Origin: Zavarzinia compransoris
Lineage (GTDB): Bacteria; Pseudomonadota; Alphaproteobacteria; Zavarziniales; Zavarziniaceae
Reading direction: 5' to 3'
Assembly: GCF_003173055.1 (NCBI RefSeq)
Contig: NZ_QGLF01000008.1
Coordinates: 123,024-187,023 of the forward strand
Length of the DNA: 64,000 nt
In this document: positions 58,451 to 64,000 of the stretch, in pieces
Layout: the number at the start of each line of letters is the position of its first letter
Numbering within the stretch: position 1 is the stretch's first letter
Position numbers and translations under genes: made by a program
The notes under the pieces: model-generated
Databases searched by the model: none
Told to the model about the DNA's origin: nothing
The model's input: the letters and a program-made list of their open reading frames with translations, nothing else

Positions 58451-58531
58451 CTTGCTGCGGCGCGGCGGAATTCGGCGCCGGCGGCCCGTGTGACCTGGGA
58501 AATCATATGCTGCACTGCGAATTTTCATGGT

Positions 58532-58547
58532 TGGCACGGCACTTGCT
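58532..58547 (+). promoter_or_regulatory. Sigma-54 promoter of a candidate small RNA
   Basis: TGGCACGGCACTTGCT: a near-consensus -24 (TGGCACG) and -12 (TTGCT) with exact spacing. Predicted start about 58558. No credible gene follows before the terminator at 58678. A copy of the TGCTGCAC motif lies just upstream (58508). Confidence 0.85.
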
Positions 58548-58557
58548 AATCGATGTT

Positions 58558-58710
58558 CGCATCGCGCGGGCCTCCGCCCCCTTTGTCGAGGGCATCGCTG
58601 GCTCGGTCTCCGACGCCGCCCGTCGACGCGGGTTCGCGCGCTTTGTAACCGGGGACGCTCTCCTCTCCCCGTATACTTGGCCCGTGGCTTCGGCCACGGG
58701 CCATTTTTTT
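58558..58710 (+). ncRNA. Candidate sigma-54-dependent small RNA (about 150 nt)
   Basis: Bounded by a strong sigma-54 promoter and a strong intrinsic terminator, with no supported reading frame between. Inside are GTCGAGGGC (58580 region) pairing with GCCCGTCGAC, and a hairpin CGGGGA (58650-58655)/TCCCCG (58666-58671) whose 10-base loop CGCTCTCCTC is complementary to Shine-Dalgarno sequences. CU-rich loops of this kind occur in alphaproteobacterial trans-acting sRNAs. The 5' end is set by the promoter, the 3' end by the T-run. Function (repressing translation of target mRNAs while aromatics are present) is inference. The alternative is a long leader of the DUF1302-like gene cut short by an attenuator. 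Confidence 0.65.
58678..58710 (+). terminator. Strong intrinsic terminator of the candidate small RNA
   Basis: TGGCCCGTGGC and GCCACGGGCCA, a perfect 11-bp stem with a TTCG tetraloop, followed by seven T's (58704-58710). The clearest intrinsic terminator in the window. Confidence 0.93.
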
Positions 58711-58775
58711 GCCGGACTTGCTGTAATGCAGCATGTCGCGCTGCGCGCGTTCTTGCCGCGCCGCATCATGCGACT

Positions 58776-58791
58776 TGGCATGTCGCTTGCT
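58776..58791 (+). promoter_or_regulatory. Sigma-54 promoter of the DUF1302-like gene
   Basis: TGGCATGTCGCTTGCT: -24 TGGCATG and -12 TTGCT with exact spacing, downstream of the terminator. Predicted start near 58803, about 82 bases before the ATG. Confidence 0.85.
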
Positions 58792-58884
58792 TGATAACAC
58801 CCAAATCGGCGGCAATTTCACCTGAATCGAAAGTAATGCCCCGATGGCACCGGGAACGCCGCGCCGCGGCGAGGGAGGAATAGC

Positions 58885-60765
58885 ATGGCAAGACGTATCG
58901 TTCACGCGTGGGGGGCCGAGGCGGTGTCGGCGCTGGTCCTGGCGGCGGGCCTGTCCCCCGCGGCCGCGGAGGTCGAGATCGCCGACGGCCTGACCATCGG
59001 CGGCCGGTTGAAGCAGGGCATCGCCCTTGCCTATGACAATAAGGTCACCGGCGGCGGCGTCGAGATCGGCCAGGCGGCCTATCTGATCGAGCTGACCTCG
59101 GCATGGCGGCCGGCGGCCAATGTCACGGTGACCGGCGATTTCTGGCTGCGCGGCGACCTCTATCGGGAATTCGGCGGCGAACTCACCGGCCGCGGCATCC
59201 AGGATTACAGCAGCCCGGATTTCCGCGACCAGTTCCGCTACCGCCTCGACGGCCGGGGGGCGGGCACGGCGGCGGGGCCGCTGGCCGATCCCCCGCGCAT
59301 GCCCTTCGGCAGCGAAGACGAGCAGAATGTCTTCCTCTCCGATTTCAACGACGAGATGATCCGCGAACTGGCGGTGAAAGTGACCGATCCCGAGAACCGC
59401 TATGCCCTGAAGATCGGGAAATTCGTCCGGGCCTGGGGTCAGTCCGACGGGCTGCGCCTGCTCGACGTCCTCCATGCCCAGGACTATCGCCAGAAATTCA
59501 TCTTCGGCGATTCCGACGAGATGCGCATCCCCAGCTGGATGACCGCCGTCGATCTCGATCTCGGGCGGCTCGGCCTCGGCGATGCCTTCGAGGCGATCGG
59601 CCTCGACAAGCCGCGCCTCGAACTCATCTATATGCCCGAATATCACCACAGCCGTTTCGTCATCAACAATCCGACGCCGGGGGATGCCACCTCGGGCGGG
59701 CTCTACGGCCTGCCCTATCCCCTGCTGGCCGACAAGGCGAGCGGGCGGGGCGTGCCCTTTTTCGGCGCCTCGCTCAGCGACAACGAGCCCGACCGCTTCA
59801 GCCTGTCGGAACCGACCCTGGGCGGCCGCCTGAAATTCGACGTGCTCGGCGGCGAAGGCACGCTGAACGCGCTCTACGGCTATCAGGACATGCCCATCGT
59901 CAAGCTGACCGGGGCGCAGGCGATCATCGGCAATGCCCTGCATGACGGCGGCAATGCCGTGATGGTCGCCCCCCTCGACCTCGCCACCACCGAGGCGGTG
60001 GTGCAGGGCCTCTATGTCCCGACGCTCCGCGCCGGCGGCACGGCCCAGGATATTCAGACCAATGTCCTCGGCTGCCCCTATCCGGGCGGGTCCTTCTGTT
60101 CGGTCAATGTCCAGTTCGACCTCGACTATCGCTTCCGGCGGAAGCTGGTCGGCGGCAGTTTCAGCCGCGACATGGCCGAATGGCAGCTCGGGCCGAAAGG
60201 GGTCTCGCCCGTGCTCCGCACCGAGTTCGCCTATGAATTCGACAAGCCGTTCAACCGCGCCGTCGCCACCACCGTGCTCGGCACGCGGGAAGAGGGGACG
60301 GCCGCCCTCATCGTCGATCCCGCGCGGGGCGTTGCCGAGCGGGACCAGATGTCCTTCATGATCGGTGCCGACTATTTCCTCTGGCTGCCGTTCTGGGAAA
60401 CCCAGGACACCAGCATCTTCACCAGCGTCCAGTTCTTCACCATCCTGACCCCGAACGGCGAAGACCTGCTGTTCCAGGCCCCCTATGCCGCCTATGGCGC
60501 CAAGCTGCACAAGGTGCAGAACTACGGCACCCTGCTCGCCAGTCATAATTTCGACGATGGCCGCCTGGGCGCCGAGGTGCTGGTCGTCTACGATCTCCAG
60601 AACGACGGCTTCGCCGTCCGCCAGCGCCTGGACTTCAATTATTTCGGCGACCATTGGCGGCCCCGGATCGAACTGACCCATTTCGAGGCCAGTCCCGAAC
60701 AGGGCGTGCTTGGTATCGCCAACCAGTCCGACAATATCGAATTCTCCCTGACCGCCCAGTTCTGA
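58885..60765 (+). CDS. DUF1302-family outer-membrane protein
   Basis: A 626-residue exported protein. A signal peptide ends near 'LSPAAAEVEI'. The mature part is beta-rich, with 'IELTSAWRPAANVTVTGDFW', 'ELAVKVTDPENRYALKIGKF', 'RAWGQSDGLRLLDVLHAQDY' and a C-terminal Phe ('NIEFSLTAQF') as in outer-membrane barrels. Proteins of this type sit beside YCF48-like and RND genes in hydrocarbon and steroid degradation clusters, as here, and are thought to help hydrophobic substrates cross the outer membrane. GAGGGAGGAATAGC precedes the ATG; a sigma-54 promoter drives it. Confidence 0.8.
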   Translation: MARRIVHAWGAEAVSALVLAAGLSPAAAEVEIADGLTIGGRLKQGIALAYDNKVTGGGVEIGQAAYLIELTSAWRPAANVTVTGDFWLRGDLYREFGGELTGRGIQDYSSPDFRDQFRYRLDGRGAGTAAGPLADPPRMPFGSEDEQNVFLSDFNDEMIRELAVKVTDPENRYALKIGKFVRAWGQSDGLRLLDVLHAQDYRQKFIFGDSDEMRIPSWMTAVDLDLGRLGLGDAFEAIGLDKPRLELIYMPEYHHSRFVINNPTPGDATSGGLYGLPYPLLADKASGRGVPFFGASLSDNEPDRFSLSEPTLGGRLKFDVLGGEGTLNALYGYQDMPIVKLTGAQAIIGNALHDGGNAVMVAPLDLATTEAVVQGLYVPTLRAGGTAQDIQTNVLGCPYPGGSFCSVNVQFDLDYRFRRKLVGGSFSRDMAEWQLGPKGVSPVLRTEFAYEFDKPFNRAVATTVLGTREEGTAALIVDPARGVAERDQMSFMIGADYFLWLPFWETQDTSIFTSVQFFTILTPNGEDLLFQAPYAAYGAKLHKVQNYGTLLASHNFDDGRLGAEVLVVYDLQNDGFAVRQRLDFNYFGDHWRPRIELTHFEASPEQGVLGIANQSDNIEFSLTAQF

Positions 60766-60775
60766 GCATGCTTCG

Positions 60776-60806
60776 GCGCGGTGTATCCAGCCTGGATACA
60801 CCGCGC
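60776..60806. other. 31-bp palindrome after the DUF1302-like gene
   Basis: GCGCGGTGTATCCAG, one C, then the exact reverse complement. It starts 11 bases after the stop. With no T-run it may be a factor-assisted terminator, an mRNA 3' stabiliser or a protein site. The gap 60766-61085 also holds a sigma-54 promoter at 60989. Confidence 0.75.
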
Positions 60807-60988
60807 TCTCGCGCAAGGGTCGCCTTCGCGATTGTTCAAATTCATCGCCGGCCGGTGATCGGTCGATGAAATCAGAAAGATGCGCCGCCGCATGGCAGCC
60901 GCGAGACGTGTCGCCCTGCGTCACGGCATTTTGGAAAAATGAGAAATCGCAACGACTTATGAATTCCGCGCTGCGGCATGAGGGCGGT

Positions 60989-61004
60989 TGGCAACGATCT
61001 TGCA
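60989..61004 (+). promoter_or_regulatory. Sigma-54 promoter of the YCF48-RND operon
   Basis: TGGCAACGATCTTGCA: -24 TGGCA and -12 TTGCA, GG and GC 10 apart. Predicted start about 61016, 70 bases before the ATG. Confidence 0.87.
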
Positions 61005-61085
61005 GGAAGGGGGGAAACGCGGACATGAGCCGCGATCGATGGGAGGAACGACGCAGTGCGACCGTGCTCGAGACGGGAGATGGCC

Positions 61086-62138
61086 ATGCCCTTTGGGGCG
61101 GGCAAGGGTGAAATCGCAGGGCGGATGCCCGCGGACGGCGCGTCGCGCCGCCAGGCGCTGGCGCTTGGGGCCGGTGCCCTGCTGGCGATGCCGCTGATGC
61201 CGCGCCTGGCCCTGGCCGCGGCGCCCGAACGGCTTTATCCCGATCCGCTGTTCGGCATCGCGCTTGACGGTGCGGCTTCGGTCGCCACCGGATACCACGG
61301 TGCCGTGGCGGTGTCGTCGGGCGCGTCCTGGACCGCGGTCGGCAGCGGCACCCGCGACCTGCTGCGCCGCGTCACCCGGCGTCCCGGCGGCGGCTATGTC
61401 GCGGTCAGCCACCGCGGCCGCATTCTCGAAAGCAATGCCGAAGGGCGCGACTGGCGCGTCATCTTCGAGGTTCCGGGCGTCTACCTGCGCGCGGTCGCCT
61501 TCGCCTCGGCGGCGGTGGGCTGGGCGGTCGGCCACAACGGCCTCATCCTGATGACCCGCGACGGCGGCAAGACCTGGACCGAGAGCGAGATCGAGGACTA
61601 CGCCGGCCGTGACAAGCCGCGTCTCAGCGGCATCGCCGCCCTCGACGAGAGCCGGGCGGTCGTCGTCGGCGAATTCGGCGTCGTCGGCCATACGGCGAAC
61701 GGCGGCAAGACCTGGAATGTGGTGACCGAGCAGGTCTATCCGACCTTGCTCGACGTCTCGATCTCGGGCGACCGCGGCTATGCCGTGGGCCTGAACGGCA
61801 CGCTGCTGGCCCTGTCGCAGAAACCCGGCGGCGGCTGGGCGGTCGAACCCCAGCCGACCAACACGCAGGCCCATATGCTGGCGGTGGCGGTGCGCGGTTC
61901 CGCGGCCCTGATCGCCGGCAACGGCATGCTGCTCAGCCTCGGGCGCTCCGGCTTCCAGCCGGCGTCGATCTCGCCCCAGGTCGATCTGAATTACCTGTGG
62001 CTGGGCGGCGTCGCGCTCGGCGACGACGGCCGCGCGGTCGCGGTCGGGCAGGGGGGGCTCATTCTGGCAGCGGCGACGGCGGCGGATACGTTCCAGCCCG
62101 CGCCCATTGCCCTTGCCACGCAGGAGGTTGCGCAATGA
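61086..62138 (+). CDS. Exported YCF48/BNR-repeat protein
   Basis: 350 residues from ATG 61086 (GGGAG 6 bases before). A twin-arginine signal 'SRRQALALGAGALLAMPLMP' suggests Tat export. The mature part is a beta-propeller of YCF48/BNR repeats: 'AVGWAVGHNGLILMTRDGGK', 'VVVGEFGVVGHTANGGKTW', 'GYAVGLNGTLLALSQ'. It overlaps the RND gene by 4 bases, so the two are co-translated and probably form one periplasm-inner membrane system. Confidence 0.83.
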   Translation: MPFGAGKGEIAGRMPADGASRRQALALGAGALLAMPLMPRLALAAAPERLYPDPLFGIALDGAASVATGYHGAVAVSSGASWTAVGSGTRDLLRRVTRRPGGGYVAVSHRGRILESNAEGRDWRVIFEVPGVYLRAVAFASAAVGWAVGHNGLILMTRDGGKTWTESEIEDYAGRDKPRLSGIAALDESRAVVVGEFGVVGHTANGGKTWNVVTEQVYPTLLDVSISGDRGYAVGLNGTLLALSQKPGGGWAVEPQPTNTQAHMLAVAVRGSAALIAGNGMLLSLGRSGFQPASISPQVDLNYLWLGGVALGDDGRAVAVGQGGLILAAATAADTFQPAPIALATQEVAQ

Positions 62139-64000
62139 TAGCGACGAGGATAGCGGGTTTTGTGCGCCGTCGTTCGGCGTTGATTGCGGGCTCGATGGTG
62201 CTGCTGACGGCGTTTCTGGGCTACATGTCGTTTTCGCAGCTGTCGCTGAAGGTGGTGCTGGAGGCGATGCTGCCGGTGCATCACCCGAACGTCGAACTGA
62301 TGGCGAAGTTCGGGGCGCAGTTCGGGGGGGCGAACACGACCCTGATCATGGTCGAGAACACCGAGGGCACGGTCTACAACGAGAAGTTCATGACCGCCTA
62401 CAAGCGGGTGGCGGACGAGATCTTCTTCCACCCCTCGGTGCAGCGCCACCTGGTGCAGGCGCTGACGCTGCGCAAGACCAAGGCGATCGTGGGCTCGGCC
62501 GGGCGGATCGACATCAATGCCATCGCCTGGCCGGACCTGCCGCGCACGGAAACCGAATGGGCCAACTTCCAGGCGGCGGTGAAGGCGCAGTACCGTGGCC
62601 TGCTGGTCTCGAACGACGAGAAGGCGGGGATGATCATCGCCGACTTCAAGGACGAGACCGATTACGCCACCCTGGTCACCTTCATCGAGGGGCTGGGGGC
62701 GCAGGAAGCGGCCAACGGCATCAAGGTCCATATGGTCGGGCGGCCGATCCTGCTCGGCACGATCTACAACGACCTGGGCGCCACCCTGCTGCTGGTCGCG
62801 ATCTCCCTGGTCTTCTCGGGTCTCATCCTCTACGTCTACTTCCGCTCGTGGATGGGCGTGCTGATCCCGATGCTGACCGCGGGGGTGGGGACGCTGTGGG
62901 GCACCGGCGCCATGGCGCTGGTCGGCTATAATCTCGATCCGCTGCTGATCATCCTGCCGGTCTTCGTCTTCGCCATCGTGCTGTCGCACTGCGTGCAGTT
63001 CATGTCGCGGGTGTTCGAGCGGCTTCAGCCCGGCGTCGCCATGGGCGATGCGGTGGTCGGCGGCCTGGCCCAGGTCTTCGTGCCCAGCCTGACGGCGATC
63101 GTGGCAGCGGCGGGTGGCTTCTTCGTCCTCGTCATGATCGGCGTGCCCTCGCTTCAGGCCCTCGGCATCATCTGCGGCGCCTGGCTGCTGGCGATCGCGC
63201 CGGCGCTGATCTTCACGGCCTCGCTGCTGTGCCTGATGCCGCGGCCGCGGCGCTTCCGCGCCCGCACCACTTGGGTGGAGACGGTGTGGAAATACGCCCG
63301 CTTCGACCGTTATCCCCGGGTGGTGATCGCGGTCACCGTGGCCTGCCTGGCGGTGGGTGTGTTCGGGGCGCGCTTCGTCGTCATCGGCGATGCGGTGGGC
63401 AGCCCGATCCTGTGGCCGGACGCGCGCTACAACCAGGACAATGCGCTGATCAACGAGCGCTTCGCCGGCGTCGGCACCGACACGATGATGGTCTATGTCG
63501 AGGGCCCGGACGAGACCATGATCCAGCCCGCGACCTATGCCGCGATCGAGGAACTGTCGCGCTACCTCTGGCAACACGAGCCGAAGGCGCGCCATGCGCT
63601 GTCGATGGTGCCGATGGTGCAGGCGGTGAACCAGGTGCTCTACGAGGGCGATCCGTCCTATGCCATCGTGCCGGAGACGGTCGACGAGGTGGCGTTCAAC
63701 GTCTACCTGTTCTCGTCGAAGGGCGAGCCGGGCGACTTCAAGGCCTATACGGACGAGACCTGGAAGATCGGCAACATCATCGTCTCGCTGGACGACAAGA
63801 CGGGCACGACGGTGAAATCCGTGACGTCCCTGGCGCGCGACTTCATCGCGTCGATGCCGGCGCTGCCGAACGGGGCCAAGCTCCTGGTGGCGGGCGGCCA
63901 GGTGGGCATCGCGGAAGCGGTGAACACGGAGATCGAGACGACCAAGGATGCGGTGCTGATCGCGATCGTGCTGTTCATCGCGGGCTGCATCTTCCTGGCC
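62135..64000 (+). CDS. RND/MMPL-family transporter, C-terminus beyond the window
   Basis: The first 622 residues are visible from ATG 62135. A first membrane helix (about 17-35, 'LIAGSMVLLTAFLGYMSFSQ') is followed by a large periplasmic loop ('KFGAQFGGANTTLIMVENTE'), a block of helices (about 210-370, 'LGATLLLVAISLVFSGLILY', 'GVGTLWGTGAMALVGYNLDP', 'SHCVQFMSRVFERLQ'), then a second periplasmic domain up to the edge, where the next helices begin. This is the HpnN/MMPL-like hydrophobe transporter pattern. It may move hydrocarbon substrate with the DUF1302-like and YCF48-like partners. Confidence 0.88.
   Translation, partial: MIATRIAGFVRRRSALIAGSMVLLTAFLGYMSFSQLSLKVVLEAMLPVHHPNVELMAKFGAQFGGANTTLIMVENTEGTVYNEKFMTAYKRVADEIFFHPSVQRHLVQALTLRKTKAIVGSAGRIDINAIAWPDLPRTETEWANFQAAVKAQYRGLLVSNDEKAGMIIADFKDETDYATLVTFIEGLGAQEAANGIKVHMVGRPILLGTIYNDLGATLLLVAISLVFSGLILYVYFRSWMGVLIPMLTAGVGTLWGTGAMALVGYNLDPLLIILPVFVFAIVLSHCVQFMSRVFERLQPGVAMGDAVVGGLAQVFVPSLTAIVAAAGGFFVLVMIGVPSLQALGIICGAWLLAIAPALIFTASLLCLMPRPRRFRARTTWVETVWKYARFDRYPRVVIAVTVACLAVGVFGARFVVIGDAVGSPILWPDARYNQDNALINERFAGVGTDTMMVYVEGPDETMIQPATYAAIEELSRYLWQHEPKARHALSMVPMVQAVNQVLYEGDPSYAIVPETVDEVAFNVYLFSSKGEPGDFKAYTDETWKIGNIIVSLDDKTGTTVKSVTSLARDFIASMPALPNGAKLLVAGGQVGIAEAVNTEIETTKDAVLIAIVLFIAGCIFLA

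Noticed and set aside
58507..58794. A 95-codon frame across the sigma-54/terminator region
   Set aside because: It runs through a perfect terminator and over a second promoter, begins upstream of the predicted transcript start and resembles no family.

Overview
The window is high-GC, densely packed DNA with short gaps, many 4-bp start/stop overlaps and long antisense shadow frames. A RegB/RegA-type redox two-component pair, a GcvA-like LysR, catecholate siderophore genes and sigma-54/DmpR-type aromatic regulators point to an alphaproteobacterium. No rRNA, tRNA, CRISPR array or transposase was seen, so the species stays open. All gene calls come from reading protein motifs; no database search was run.

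Layout. (1) 1-11016: organosulfur acquisition. Two flavin-dependent monooxygenases, a four-domain rhodanese, an SfnB/DszC-like oxidoreductase and a complete PotABCD-type ABC importer. A 24-codon reading frame with tandem Cys codons (7800-7874) sits directly before the binding-protein gene. A LysR regulator converges on the ATPase gene. (2) 11171-14736: an overlapping pair, a PPDK-like protein lacking the pyruvate half and a DUF47/PhoU-like protein. (3) 15138-38426: a catecholate (enterobactin-type) siderophore locus. It holds two TonB-dependent receptors, each behind a Fur-box-like site, plus PiuC-type hydroxylase, entC, the isochorismatase half of entB, entA, entE, a stand-alone aryl carrier protein, entF (adenylation-domain residues read as serine), a phosphopantetheinyl transferase and an IroE-like esterase. 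Uptake and export genes are a binding protein, one permease, an ATPase, cytochrome b561 and an MFS pump. A methyltransferase and a YncE-like beta-propeller protein are additions to the standard set. (4) 38410-42278: an MFS pump with a divergent TetR regulator and a 24-bp perfect palindrome between them, then the RegB/RegA-like pair. (5) 42287-64000: a catabolic island. Two complete sets of toluene/alkene-type soluble diiron monooxygenase genes (A-B-C-D-E, no reductase) point away from each other around an AlkS/MalT-like LuxR regulator, and each set has its own DmpR/MopR-like sigma-54 activator on its outer side. Downstream of the second set lie class III alcohol dehydrogenase, a VOC protein, a DUF1302-type outer-membrane protein, a YCF48-like protein and an RND/MMPL transporter cut by the window end.

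How it fits together. Four good -24/-12 (sigma-54) promoters are visible in the island: before monooxygenase set 1, before the DUF1302-like gene, before the YCF48-RND pair, and one before a gene-free stretch. That last stretch ends about 150 bp later in a perfect 11-bp TTCG-loop terminator with seven T's and contains a hairpin whose loop is a CU-rich anti-Shine-Dalgarno-like sequence. The simplest reading is a sigma-54-driven small RNA belonging to the aromatic-oxidation regulon. It and the Cys-codon leader are the best candidates for something undescribed.
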